Source of the DNA: Phaeodactylum tricornutum CCAP 1055/1
Taxonomy: Eukaryota; Bacillariophyta; Bacillariophyceae; Surirellales; Neidiaceae
Reading direction: 5' to 3'
Length of the DNA stretch: 64,000 bases
Assembly: GCF_000150955.2 (NCBI RefSeq)
Contig: NC_011683.1
Coordinates: 434,001 to 498,000, forward strand
Shown: one piece after another, positions 1 to 10,498 of the stretch
How the letters are laid out: the number at the start of each line of letters is the position of its first letter
How positions within the stretch are numbered: position 1 is the stretch's first letter
Program-made: the position numbers and the translations under genes
The notes under the pieces: generated by a model
The model's input: only the letters and a program-made list of their open reading frames with translations
Databases searched by the model: none
Told to the model about the DNA's origin: nothing

Positions 1-476
1 TGGTATGGCAAGGATACATATGATAGGTTACGCGCAAGGCTGAGATTACCTTGGCTGACAATTTCTTCTCGATTCAAGTTGCCTGTTGGCCTTGACTGCT
101 CAGGCGAACTTGGCGTTTTCCGTGCAGGCTGCAGCCTGCTTTCTTCCCCGTCTCTTACTTTTTCAATGCCCACTTCTTCATCCTGGGATGTGAGATCTTC
201 CGAGTACCCCACCGAATCATACGAAGAAGAATCAATCGCTTTCTCCAACGCCGCCAGAATTTTTTCTTCCTCATCCTCCTCTGAAAAATAAATGGATTCG
301 TAGCCAAGAGACTGTCTTCCGGCGGAGGGCACCGCTTCTGCCAGTATCCCAAATAATACGTGGCTGTTCGCCAGTAAAACTACAGTAGCCAGGGGAAAAA
401 GCATTCGACAAGCTCGGCGCCGTTCTCGTCTTTGTCTTGGTCTAATACTGTCTCTTTCTCTCCTGTTTATTAACAT
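1..476 (-). CDS. Partial membrane or secreted protein, unknown function
   Basis: A minus-strand frame opens at an ATG at 476 and stays open through the left edge of the window (158 codons seen). The first 24 residues are strongly basic. A hydrophobic stretch follows at about residues 25-45 and could be a signal anchor or a long signal peptide. After it comes an acidic, Ser-rich region (SEEDEEEKILAALEKAI). No catalytic motif is visible, and the C-terminal part lies outside the window. The codon pattern and the ordered basic-hydrophobic-acidic layout suggest a real gene. I do not recognise the family. Confidence 0.5.
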   Translation of the reverse strand, partial: MLINRRERDSIRPRQRRERRRACRMLFPLATVVLLANSHVLFGILAEAVPSAGRQSLGYESIYFSEEDEEEKILAALEKAIDSSSYDSVGYSEDLTSQDEEVGIEKVRDGEESRLQPARKTPSSPEQSRPTGNLNREEIVSQGNLSLARNLSYVSLPY

Positions 477-1108
477 TCCAATGTTCGTATCCGCGGTGGA
501 TAAATTTTCAACTGCTCTTTCCCCCCTACTGTATCTTCTTTGATGAGCCATTACATACGAACGTCGTTTTCCATATCGGTATGGAGATGCGGGATTGGCA
601 GCCATCAATTCACAGTCAAAATATGTTCTTTACTCACATTCCATGTCAGTGAAGTGGCAGACGATGGTCCCACACGTTCGCAACAGCTTACTGCTGGAAA
701 AGTACAGTGCATAATCTGTAGTTGAGCCGCAGAGTTCACCAACTGATCCACTTTTTCTCACTGTCCGCGCAAATGAGAATAGTTTGCATTTCATTTTTGA
801 AATCCTGCATAAGTGTATTTCCATCAATATTGTACGAGAAAAATACACTACCCATTCTCCACGTGGAACATAGCTTTCGGTAGCTCTGTCTGCTGCTCCC
901 ACCTTTTCATGATAAGCTTTTTCGCTTCCCGACATCGATCTAATGATTTCTCTGCACGCTGTTGTCGCTCGTTTCACACACCGAGAGACATCACGAAGGC
1001 TGCGTGAGAACAAAGCGAGACGGAAGAAGAAAAGCGTTGACCTCGTCCAACAGTAAGGTCTTCGGGCGCTCTCTACTGCAATTTTTTTCGCCAGATAGAT
1101 TCATCTAG
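477..1108. other. Intergenic region between divergent genes
   Basis: This 632-bp stretch lies between a minus-strand gene starting at 476 and a plus-strand gene starting at 1109, so it probably holds both promoters. The only long open frame (630-1013, minus) lacks an ATG start and resembles no family I know. Nothing else stands out. Confidence 0.5.
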
Positions 1109-2382
1109 ATGAGTTACTCAATAGCGCCTTCTCTAATATTGCTTTTCGGCGTGTTGTCCGGCGGGCAAGCCTTTCAATTCAAAGCATTTGCTCCTAGATC
1201 ATTGACACGAGTTCTGGCGGAACCGTCGACGACAGCTCCCGCTGATTCTCAGACATCTTCTTCGAATAAGGGAAAGACACTGGGGCTTCTTACGTTTGAC
1301 CTAGACGATACGTTGTACCCTATCGATCTCGTTCTGAATGAAGCCAACGCAGCGTTCGCTCGTGCCATGGAGAATTTTGGATACAAAGGCATCCAGCCTA
1401 GCGATATCAATGAGACGAGCAAAACGATTCGCGAGGAAATTGCTGCTCGCGATCCTCAAGAAGCGGCGGCCTTGACACACACTGAACTCCGTAAATTGGC
1501 CATCCGACGAGAGATGGAGCAAATTACCATCACTCGAAAATTGCAATCGTGCGCGGATGATTGGGCAACGCCAGTAGCTGACTTGTCCCCAGTGGTCGTC
1601 AAACACGCCAAAAAGTACGTGATCTGAGCTTTTGAAAGGTTGCTGACTTCACTTGGTAATCTCTGATAATATTGGATCGACTGCTCCTTCTTTTCGTCTT
1701 TAGGTGGGCGACGGAAGCCGTTTCTCCGACAATCGTTCAGGCTGTTTTGAACGCTTGGGAAATGGAACGACACCACGCCGCTGAACGCCACCTATACCCC
1801 GAATGCGTGGAAGTGTTTGAGCGTATTAAACAGGACCACCCAGACGTCATTATTGGAGCTGTCACGGATGGCAAGGCCAATCCGCTTTTCATGACCTTTA
1901 CTTTAGCTCCGTACTTTGACTTTTGTATGAGTTGGGAAGACGATCAAGCCGGACGACGAAAGTTCTTCAAGGAGCTCGGGTCCATTGAAGGAAACGCAGA
2001 TCTAAAGTGGATTTATGATGCCGCTCTTGAAAAGTATCAGGAGTTGGCATCGGCAGCTGCTGCATTACAAAAAGGAGATTCTGCCCAAGACCCAAACAAG
2101 ATCTGGATTCATGTAGGGGACGACTTGGCCTACGATGTTGGCGGCTCGGCCCAGAGTGGAGCAAAAACAATTTTGGTGGAGCTTGACGACGAGAAGTATC
2201 ACCAAACGGCACGTCACCGATTCGAATTGACGAAACAACCAGACTGGTCCACCACGTCCGACATTGAACTCGAGAAGCGCAAAGTCATGAACGAGGCTGC
2301 AACAAATCAAATCGATCGCAAGATTAAATTCCTTACGAGGCTACCAGAAGCCATCAACGAAGTCCTCGAGGAGCAGAGCTAA
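1109..2382 (+). CDS. HAD-superfamily hydrolase, probably plastid-targeted
   Basis: Two exons, 1109-1614 and 1704-2382, joined across an 89-bp GTACGT...TTTAG intron, give 394 aa. The splice restores one frame (..HAKK|WATEAV..). The N-terminus is a hydrophobic signal peptide ending GGQA, followed directly by FQFKAFAP. This is the Phe-first pattern that directs import into complex diatom plastids. HAD motif I is DLDDTLYP (Asp64 nucleophile, Asp66). Motif II lies in GAVTDGK, and motif IV is GDDLAYDVGG near residue 307, with SGAKTILVEL after it. The family hydrolyses phosphate esters through an aspartyl-phosphate; the substrate cannot be read from sequence. The protein resembles pyrimidine 5'-nucleotidase and phosphoglycolate phosphatase relatives. 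It is convergent with the next gene, with 92 bp between the stops. Confidence 0.85.
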
Positions 2383-2474
2383 AAGTGGGCTCATGGACAA
2401 GCTCTCGGTGGGTAACGAGCAATTTCAAGTTAAAAACATGTATATTTAACATTGCATGATTGCTTTTCAGTTTA

Positions 2475-4196
2475 CTAGCATTTAAATCGATCGGGTTCCG
2501 CGTCTTTACCCTCCGCTTCGACCAGCTGTCCAAGTTCTTTCTGACAAGCGTGCCATCGAACACCACCGGCACGTTTCGCCAAAGCGGCAACCAGAGCTTG
2601 AGACGCTCCTCCATCCGGCAAAACTCGATCCCGCAGAGGATTCCGAGGAAAGCCTTTGCGGGGCTTGTAATAGGAGTAAGCTTGTTGAGCATGCCGTAAG
2701 CCACGACGAAGACGCCGTATCTCGGAGGCCGGTATTGCTTCCAACAACTCTTGGACGCTGGGAAGTGCGTAATTTGTATTGGCAACACTAGGACGACACT
2801 GATTATCAAATTTGCGTACGACGAAATTTGAAGCATTCCAGCGCAAAGCGAAATCAGAGACCTTGATCAACATCTCTGGTTCGAACTCATCTGACAGTGG
2901 CCAAACAAAATCATGAGACAAAATGATTGGTATACAGCCTGCAAGAACCGCATCAAACATTCGTTTGGCACTGGCAGTGTCGCCTCCTGGACAAGGGCAG
3001 AACGTCGCCATGCGCATACCCAGCGGGTACGTTGTAGGAGTGCGCTTAAAAGAAGGGAATGATGGTGTACACTTGTAGTTTTGCTGTAGCGCAGCGCGTA
3101 AAGGAACACATTCTCCGTGTACACCTGCTCGGTACCATTGCGCAATTGGGCGAGCATCCGCAAGTGTTCCGACCGGGTCTTTCTCAGCGACGAGTACGGG
3201 TGAACTTTTCGAGTCTATGCTGTCTAACGATCGGTTCTGGATCGCCCAACGAGCCTCTTTGTCAAGATCTCCGTTAAAATAGCGACCGTCGGTTATCGGG
3301 TATGGCATGAGAATGTTCTTTTGTGCGCAAGATGGGTACATGTTCACAAATGTCGTGCTTAGCTCCACTGAAACGACTATTGGAGGTGCAAGCTGCTTTT
3401 GTGTATGTACAAAATGGTAGTTGCCGCGTTTCTTCTTTGGATGAGTAAGACCTTGGAGAGGCTCGGAAAAAACCAGTATATGGTCCGATCCATTTCTCCG
3501 TTGCCAATACTTTGGTGTGAGACCGAAGTGATCTGTCCAAGGTTGATAGTCGCCTTCCAATGCACGTAGAATGGCGTTTGCATATTTTGAAGTTTTAAAG
3601 GATGGCGGCCGTCCCCGAGCTCCGGCATGGAACTCCATTGATGGCAAGTACGGAACGTAAAAAAGACTGGCTTGTTCCGGATCGTAAGTTCGCAAACACG
3701 AGTCGGGATGAGTTAAAATCTCTCTGACAAGAAGCTCCGTGCTGAATTGAGCATGCATGCTGAACGGATGATAGTGACTCTCTTCCGACATTCTGGTACG
3801 GTTATCAACAAGCTGCCAAGGCCACGGCATCGAAAAACCTCGTCCTTGTGAGGAGAGAATATCACCTTGCCAATCATTGTCACCGGGCGAAGGGTACACG
3901 AATACTTTGCGGTATATGGGCGATCCGGAGAATATGCAAGTGGTATCGTCGTTTTGATCTCGTGACTTTGCGTTGGCGGTTAAGTCCCACGAAGAAACCT
4001 GATCGACGGCCTCCAACGCGTCAAGCACTGCAGTAGCCTGTAGCCGTACCGACGAGGCCTGCAAAGAGTACCCCAGAGCCGCAGCCACTAGGCCGACGCA
4101 CAAAAATACCCTGCGACCTAGAATATACGATTTACGTTTATATTTTTCCGGGTTTAAATGATGAGGGGGGAGCGGAAGAATGTTGTTGAGGGTCAT
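2475..4196 (-). CDS. Exostosin-like glycosyltransferase (GT47), type II membrane protein
   Basis: One exon, 573 aa, ATG at 4196. A short cytosolic tail is followed by a signal anchor at about residues 28-48 (RRVFLCVGLVAAALGYSL), the usual Golgi type II topology. The body has exostosin hallmarks: an early FVYPSPGDND strand, MHAQFSTELLVREIL, DPEQASLFYVPYLPS, ILVFSEPLQG, ILMPYPITDGR, and the diagnostic CPGGDTASAKRMFDAVLAGC followed by IPII. In plants and animals GT47 enzymes add sugars to cell-wall or proteoglycan polysaccharides from nucleotide sugars. In a diatom a role in cell-wall or secreted glycan synthesis is inferred; the donor and acceptor are unknown. The gene is divergent from the next one, with 381 bp between start codons. 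Confidence 0.85.
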   Translation of the reverse strand: MTLNNILPLPPHHLNPEKYKRKSYILGRRVFLCVGLVAAALGYSLQASSVRLQATAVLDALEAVDQVSSWDLTANAKSRDQNDDTTCIFSGSPIYRKVFVYPSPGDNDWQGDILSSQGRGFSMPWPWQLVDNRTRMSEESHYHPFSMHAQFSTELLVREILTHPDSCLRTYDPEQASLFYVPYLPSMEFHAGARGRPPSFKTSKYANAILRALEGDYQPWTDHFGLTPKYWQRRNGSDHILVFSEPLQGLTHPKKKRGNYHFVHTQKQLAPPIVVSVELSTTFVNMYPSCAQKNILMPYPITDGRYFNGDLDKEARWAIQNRSLDSIDSKSSPVLVAEKDPVGTLADARPIAQWYRAGVHGECVPLRAALQQNYKCTPSFPSFKRTPTTYPLGMRMATFCPCPGGDTASAKRMFDAVLAGCIPIILSHDFVWPLSDEFEPEMLIKVSDFALRWNASNFVVRKFDNQCRPSVANTNYALPSVQELLEAIPASEIRRLRRGLRHAQQAYSYYKPRKGFPRNPLRDRVLPDGGASQALVAALAKRAGGVRWHACQKELGQLVEAEGKDAEPDRFKC

Positions 4197-4577
4197 CTCG
4201 TCCCCATGGTCATCTCAGAAATTTTGCTCATCGAAAATGAAAAAATGTGAGAACATCAGTTGGGCGTGTTTTGGAATTTGCTTGATGTAATTCTAAAAGA
4301 GTTTTTGAATTGTGTTCAATATTTGAAATTCATTTTGCACAACCTCTATATTTTCGGAAAACACGATCATCAGAGCAGAATTCTCCACGTAGCATTTCTA
4401 CTGTTTTTGTGAACGGTTGCGCCATTTCTAGTTCCGGATGAGCGCACCCCGAACAGCTATTGGCGTGTAGGGAGAAAAGACTGGAGCCTTCTCGAGCCTT
4501 GTATATTCTGTTGCTTTGTAGTATCCTTTGTTGGCTCTATCAAATCGCACCAGGCTTGATATAAGTTCAGCAGACGC
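4197..4577. promoter_or_regulatory. Short divergent intergenic region (two promoters)
   Basis: 381 bp between the starts of the GT47 gene (minus) and the Cys-rich membrane protein (plus). It must hold both promoters. It is fairly A+T-rich in the left half. I see no clear repeat or known box. Confidence 0.4.
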
Positions 4578-7422
4578 ATGGCGCCTGGACAAACTTCAGA
4601 GGACAAAACAGGCGAAGAGGATAAAAAACCTGCGGCATCTCGGACCACCAACCTAACAAGGGCGCGGTCACACAACTTAAGTCCTCCGTTGCCTGATGCG
4701 TCGAGCAATTCTTCGTTTCCGGCGTATGCGAACTCGGATCTCGACCGGAAAATAGCCGCACGATCTTCAGATCGCACATCGCCTGGTGCTTATCGCGAAG
4801 GGGGGACGGATGGGGGCAGTGACGAAGATAATCGTTCGGTAGCCAATAGTGTTGGTTGCGATTCGGTCACAGAGGCAGGGACCCTGGACTCAACAGCGGA
4901 TGAGGAGACCGGACTTGTTGTCTCCGAAGAAGTATCGGAAACTGATAGCCGGGCGGATGATTTACGGCCGAGTGCAAGCTGCAATAGGCCCATGACCGAT
5001 TCGACACAAAATAACGAACTCGAGTTGGTGCCACTACCAATACAACAGCCCCTCGCAGAAGAGTTGAGGCAAGGAGTTCCACAGTCTGCCAAATCTAGTT
5101 TTGGTTTGGGGGACGCAGAAACTTCTTTGGACGCACCCTTGGTTTACACAATGGTCGATCCCGTTCCTGCCGCCGATCTTTGCTCACAGCCGAGTTGGTG
5201 AATGAAGCCCAGGAGCAACAGCGTATACACGCCGCCGAGGAGAGAGGCCGTGAGTCGGCGCTCGCACACTTTGTCGAGGCCAACGTTGAACCGATGCCGA
5301 CTAGTTCTGGACGTGACGTCTACTGGGGTTGCAAGCGTTGCTGGCGCGATCGTGGTCCGTGTTTCTACTTTTGGCTCGGAGTTATCGTTGTGATTCTAGC
5401 TTTGGCGCTGGCTTCAGCATTGACTGCAGCACTCGTCGGTGAAGAGGATTCTCCAAGCAGTCCGCGGCCTCTACCTGTTGATTTGGATCCAACAGGAGCG
5501 CCGTCGGTACAGAACTATATTGACCCTGCTACCTGTGATTTGGCGTTTCCTTTGGCCCTTGATACCGCCCCGACTCGTAGTGTACTGACCATTCGAAACA
5601 GCACACTTTTTTTTAATTCGTGTACCGAGAACATTCTTGTCCAGAATGCAAACTGGTATACCCTTACAGCAGAAGACACCCCTGCAGTACAGGCCACTAT
5701 CTGTGAGGAAGGTGAAGGTAGCTCCGCAATTTCCACAGACACTATTCTTTTTTTGGACGTCTCGGTAGGAGATTGTGAGGCCAAAATGTGTGTTCCGACC
5801 GTAATACGGCTGAAAGAAGCGTCTTGTCTCGTGTTCGCCTGGTTAGTCGAGTCTGGGCAGGCTTACAACCTTGCCGTATTCGAGGCGGAGGGTTCGCCAA
5901 GGGTGCCATTTTCGTTGATGGTTGAGACAACCCAATCACTGGACAATTTGTCTTGTACGGAAGCGAGGGCAATCACTATCGGTGAAAGCGTTTCTCTGGA
6001 TACGTTAGAGTCCGATTCTTATGAGGCGAATGAGCTTGAGTTATACACAAACTGCGATGGTTTACAAACGGACACGCCAACTCGTTGGTACAAAGTCTTC
6101 GGACGAGGGTTTGGCGTGACGGCCCGGATTTGTTCACGAGCCGCTTTGGCTATCGAGGTACATACAAGCTCGTCTTGTCGAAACAATACAGCACACCAAT
6201 GTGCTAAAGTGTCGGCTAGAAAAGACGACACTTTTTGCACAGCGTATTCCTGGGCATCGGGACTTGAAAGCGAGCACAGAGTTGCGATCGCTGCTGCGCA
6301 GCCTGAGCAAAATGGCGGATACTCCGTCGAATTTCTTATTAATGACTCTTGTGAAAACGCGCTCGAGCTCCCAGAGTTACCTTTCTCTGACTCTGGTAAT
6401 ACCCGGTCAATTGTTCCCAGTTTCAATACGAAAGCATTTGTTTGCTTGCTACTCGGTGATTCGTTTTATAAAGGCGTTTGGTATCGCTGGACTGCATCCA
6501 CGGAAGGTTGCGTTACTGTGTCTGCAAAAGGCGCAAATGCTGTTCCGTTCGAGGAGAGATTAGATCCCGCTATTGCCATTTATCAAGGTGACTGTTTGAC
6601 AACCTTGGAATGCGTTGCAATGAACGAGGACGCGTCCTTTTTCCAAGCAGACTCGGAGGCTACCTTTGATCCCCAAGTAGACACAACATATTTCGTTCTT
6701 GTCTTTGAAACCGGTGGGGGTTCTGGCGCCTTTGAAGTGGAAATAAAGGTTTGTGCATTACAAAATGATTCGATTTTGCCGACAAGTATGTGGATCTCAC
6801 CCCTTCAACATGCTCGTTGCCACTTCAGCAATCGCAGGAAACCTGCTCGAGATCATCTAGTAAGGAAATGTGTTCGCTTTGTCCGATGGGCGAAGAAGTT
6901 CCCGAAAAATCTTGCCTGTATATCTCTGAAGCTGTATCTGCCACCTTCGTGTCGGGCGATTCACATTGCTTGTCCGTGCAGTACCGTGGCGTACAACAAT
7001 GCGGGTGTGCTGCGTCAATGTCCGTATCCTGCAACACGTGCCCTGACGGCTCGCTCGCACCTGATACAAACAAGATTCTACCCCTTTCGAATATAACTTG
7101 CGGCGACACTCAAACTCTCCCTCTTGTCGGGAACGGCTCGACTTGCGACGATACGGCTCTTTCACTAGCTATGTTTTGCGAGTGTCCAGGAAGTATTCCC
7201 TGCAGTATGTGCGGTGAGAATCGACAGCTGACAAATCCGGAACTCATCATCACCGAATCAGTTTCGTGCTCGAGTGCCGAGGGCTTGATTCAGCGAGGCT
7301 TGCTCTCAGAGCAAATTTGTGACGTGACCACTTTCGATAATTATCTTACACGAATATATCAAAAGCAGAATGTTGTGGGATTCTGTTGCCGCGGAGAATC
7401 GTTACAAGATTTCCAGCTATAG
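4578..7422 (+). CDS. Single-pass membrane protein with large Cys-rich outer region
   Basis: The coding signal moves through three frames, explained by two in-phase introns: 4578-5103, 5190-6748 and 6838-7422 (889 aa). The first acceptor has a good pyrimidine tract (CTTTGCTCACAG at 5178-5189); 5098 is an alternative donor. The second intron (6749-6837, 89 bp) ends TCGCAG. The donors (GTTTGG, GTTTGT) are unconventional, so one-base frameshifts remain possible. The N-terminal ~200 residues are disordered and rich in Ser, Asp and Glu. A strong membrane helix follows (FYFWLGVIVVILALALASAL), then an outer region with many Cys and pre-peptidase-like beta repeats (e.g. TTYFVLVFETGGGSG), and a Cys-dense end with CSLCPMGEEV and CNTCPDGS. 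Large families of this architecture exist in diatoms. Function is unknown; a surface receptor or adhesion role is an inference. Confidence 0.65.
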
Positions 7423-8490
7423 GTAAGAAAACGGATGAGAAGCATATGAAGAGGAGAAGCCGGACGAACCTACAAGCAACCCGACGTCTCAAGTCTCCCT
7501 CCCGAGCGTAATTCTCTGCCCCGTAGAAGTGACCGGGTCGCTTGTGAGTCATGCTTGCGCACACGCGCTCAGTCTGACATGTTCAAGCACTCCGCAGACA
7601 AATCTGTCAACGACGCTTAAAGTTTCTGAGTTAGCTTGCAAAATCCAATTCTTGAATTTAGAGGTTCTCTCGTGTTTCCGATTCAGGTCAGTGCAGCTGA
7701 TGCAGTACGGGTATTTTGCTACTGAATGCTTTGGTTGTCCACTTTGGTACTTCAAAATGCAAATAATTTACCATGCTTTGTCTCTGCACCATGCAAAAGG
7801 GTGTGAATACAGACAGCAATGTCAGGCATGTTGCCAAATACCATTGAGCACTGAAACAGTCTCTCTTGTTCCGGAACCTGTTTGCCTGTAGCCTTTGAAG
7901 TTTGTATGAAAGAGATTTTCAATGGCTCGGCTTTGCGAGTGCCCAGCAAGTGTTTGTAGAAAAGGTGCGGCGAAAAATGACTATCAGTGCTAGCAAATCT
8001 TGACCTTTTTTTTAAGGTTTTTTCGAATGCTGAGGTCTTGAATAACAAGCTACGATCTGTAATTGAAGTTGCGACGAAGTCGCTTTCAACCAGTAGTTCC
8101 TATAGATTGAACGAAAACAACATAAGTGTATGCTGCTTGTCAGCCTTTGCTCCCAAGGTCTAGAGTAAACTTGAGCTCTAGTTGATGCGTTTTGGTAACG
8201 CGCAATTTTCAACATCTGTTTGAATGTAAGGCATAGACTATGAGTCTATTACGCGGTTGCCAACGCTTATCCTAGCTATTACTGTTAGTAATTACTAATA
8301 GTTTCCCGGCGACGTCTGCTCGCCACCGGAAATTAAAATCTTTTTTGATATGTGACAGTGAATCAACGTGGCTTTTCAACGATTTTTCTCGTAGCTAATG
8401 TAGCTGTCACACTGTCAGTCAGTAGCAAGTCTCTGTCGAAAAGAATCATGACCTAGCGAGAGAATTCGTCCCCATTGCTGTACTTCGACT
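7423..8490. other. Intergenic region, 3' side of Cys-rich gene
   Basis: About 1.07 kb. Directly after the stop at 7422 comes GTAAGA, and at 7448-7530 a frame reads EEEKPDEPTSNPTSQVSLPS, a Pro-Thr-Ser-rich text like the tails of diatom surface proteins. It may be a further or alternative exon of the upstream gene, but no clean splice links them. A 14-bp perfect palindrome sits at 8285-8298 about 190 bp before the next gene. The rest shows nothing. Confidence 0.35.
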
Positions 8491-10179
8491 ATGGGAAAGA
8501 AACGTCAAAGTCGACCTCGTCTAGATCCTGGGGCACACATTGCCATAATAGGTTCCGGGCTAGCCGGGCTTTCGACTGCGCTCTCGTTGGAACAAGGTGG
8601 ATTCACCAACGTGCATATCTACGAGAGGGATGGTTCGCATGACGCCCGCAAGGAAGGCTACGGTCTGACTTTGACTTACAATCCGACAGGCGTCCTGCAC
8701 CAACTCAACGTTCTGGAGGAAATTGCGCAATCTGACTGCCCCAGCCGGTCGCATTACATGTTCAATGCGAATGGTGAAATTCAGGGATATTTTGGCAACG
8801 CGTTTGCGCGGAATCGAGGGTGGGGTCAGCGGGGCAATCTGCGCGTGCCGCGTCAACGAGTGCGCCAGATTCTTGCGAGCCGACTGAAAATAACAGAAAC
8901 TCACTGGGATCATAAACTAGTAGGGGTGAGTGGCTGTGAAAATGGAGAGAACATTTGCCTGGCGTTTCAGCTAGAAGGTGCAGCAGAGGAAAAGCTTCTG
9001 GTCGGGGCAGACTTGGTTGTGGCGGCCGACGGTATTCGTTCGGCGGTTTTGCAGCACGCATATCCACAGGCTCCACCCATTCAGTCGTTGGGCATTCGAC
9101 TTATTCTGGGAATATCCTCTAGCTTTACTCACGTTCATCTGAAAGAACGTGGATTCTATACACTAGATAGTGGAAAGCGATTATTTGTTATGCCTTTTGC
9201 CCGAACCGCTGAGTGGGCGGTTATAGATGACAATGCGACCAGTTGCAGTCAGCCTACAGGAGAGCAGTACATGTGGCAGCTCTCCTTTGCTAGCTCCGAC
9301 GATAAGACATACAGCTCTACGGAACTCTTACAGCAAGCACTATTTCATTGTCGAGATTGGCACGAACCCGTCCAGGAATTGATGCTTTCTACGTCGCAAG
9401 AGTCGATTTGGGGAACGTTGCTATATGATCGCAATCCAGAGATCTTACACAAACACTTACAAATCAACGACACTTTACCACGCCGTATTTTGATCGTCGG
9501 CGATGCGTGTCATGCCATGAGCCCATTCAAAGGGCAAGGAGCCAACCAAGCCTTGCAAGATGGCCGGGTTTTGGTCAAACACTTGACCTCGGCAAGAGTG
9601 GAAATTGCTGTCTCGAACACGCAGCGAGAAATTGTTCAACGGACGGCATCTGTGGTAGCCGCATCTCGTCAAGCCTCTGTGTATTGGCACGAACCACAGC
9701 TTGTCATGCCAAAGGATGGACAAGATACACAGAAATTTGCAGGTGTTTGCTCGCAAGATATTCCAGCGTTGCTCCACGCTTTGCAAAAGAAAAACATTAA
9801 GGCAAATTCAGCCAACGATCTGGACAAATCGGTGCAATGCACGATAGACGAACTTCAGTTGATCGGACCGCCGGAAGTCAGACGCAAGGCGGAATCGGAA
9901 TTGAAAGAGGCACACTTCGTTGATCTTGCTCGGCAAGCTATTTTGTCGTCAGAAATGAACAATTTAGCTTTCCTTCGAAAACTTTCCTGGGAATATCCCA
10001 ATCTCATTCGAAACGTGGATGTAGACGACATGACTTGCCTACAGAAGGCGGCTAAGTCGGGACATATCCGTATTGCGCACTGGCTGATTACAGAAGCGGG
10101 CTGTCTTGTCGATGCTCGACTTTTGAATGACCTTTCAATAAAGAGCTACATGAAGGCTTTGCTTAAAATGTACATGTAA
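8491..10179 (+). CDS. FAD-dependent monooxygenase with ankyrin-like C-terminal tail
   Basis: One exon, 562 aa. Residues 17-40 form the FAD Rossmann motif (IAIIGSGLAGLSTALSLEQ). VVAADGIRSAVL near residue 180 is the DG motif, and ILIVGDACHAMSPFKGQGAN near residue 333 is the GD motif that binds the FAD ribose. Together these define group A flavoprotein hydroxylases (UbiH/salicylate hydroxylase/zeaxanthin epoxidase superfamily). They use NAD(P)H and O2 to hydroxylate or epoxidise organic substrates. Residues ~490-562 look like ankyrin-type helical pairs (MTCLQKAAKSGHIRIAHWLI), an unusual addition for this family. No signal peptide is apparent; the N-terminus is basic (MGKKRQSRPR). The substrate cannot be inferred. 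The ATG at 8491 is followed by the Rossmann strand at the expected distance. Confidence 0.85.
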   Translation: MGKKRQSRPRLDPGAHIAIIGSGLAGLSTALSLEQGGFTNVHIYERDGSHDARKEGYGLTLTYNPTGVLHQLNVLEEIAQSDCPSRSHYMFNANGEIQGYFGNAFARNRGWGQRGNLRVPRQRVRQILASRLKITETHWDHKLVGVSGCENGENICLAFQLEGAAEEKLLVGADLVVAADGIRSAVLQHAYPQAPPIQSLGIRLILGISSSFTHVHLKERGFYTLDSGKRLFVMPFARTAEWAVIDDNATSCSQPTGEQYMWQLSFASSDDKTYSSTELLQQALFHCRDWHEPVQELMLSTSQESIWGTLLYDRNPEILHKHLQINDTLPRRILIVGDACHAMSPFKGQGANQALQDGRVLVKHLTSARVEIAVSNTQREIVQRTASVVAASRQASVYWHEPQLVMPKDGQDTQKFAGVCSQDIPALLHALQKKNIKANSANDLDKSVQCTIDELQLIGPPEVRRKAESELKEAHFVDLARQAILSSEMNNLAFLRKLSWEYPNLIRNVDVDDMTCLQKAAKSGHIRIAHWLITEAGCLVDARLLNDLSIKSYMKALLKMYM

Positions 10180-10423
10180 CTGTAAACAATAACTATTTCT
10201 GTGCAGTTCAAAAATCGGATTATTGAATTTATGACAAGTGGAAGTATACGTTTAGTTTACAAATTCTGCGGTCTGCTCTTTAACTGTAAGAATAGCACAC
10301 GAATATGTTTGCCTTGTATCCGCCCAGATAATGGGATCTAGAGGTTTCCGGGATACTTTTAAGAAGAGGAGTTAGATACGGAGCACTTGATGGAAGAGCT
10401 TTCATAGAGAAGCGATTGTCGCT

Positions 10424-10498
10424 TCATTCGAAATATTTGACGAGCGCACTGAACAAGTAATAACACACACAGTAGCCTCCGACAATCAAACCGCAAAG
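10424..10498 (-). other. In-frame hydrophobic extension beyond glycosyltransferase stop
   Basis: After the TAG at 10499-10501 the same frame continues LCGLIVGGYCVCYYLFSALV, then KYFE and a TGA at 10424-10426. This is a well-formed ~20-residue membrane helix with a charged end. Random non-coding sequence would rarely do this. It suggests either that the stop is an allelic or sequencing change, or that translation sometimes reads through. Confidence 0.4.

Noticed and set aside
630-1013. 127-codon minus-strand open frame
   Set aside because: Begins with TTG, has no recognisable motif and lies in a divergent promoter region.
7529-7891. 120-codon frame after the Cys-rich membrane protein
   Set aside because: GTG start and no motif; only the Pro-Thr-Ser text just before it is suggestive, and no clean splice reaches it.
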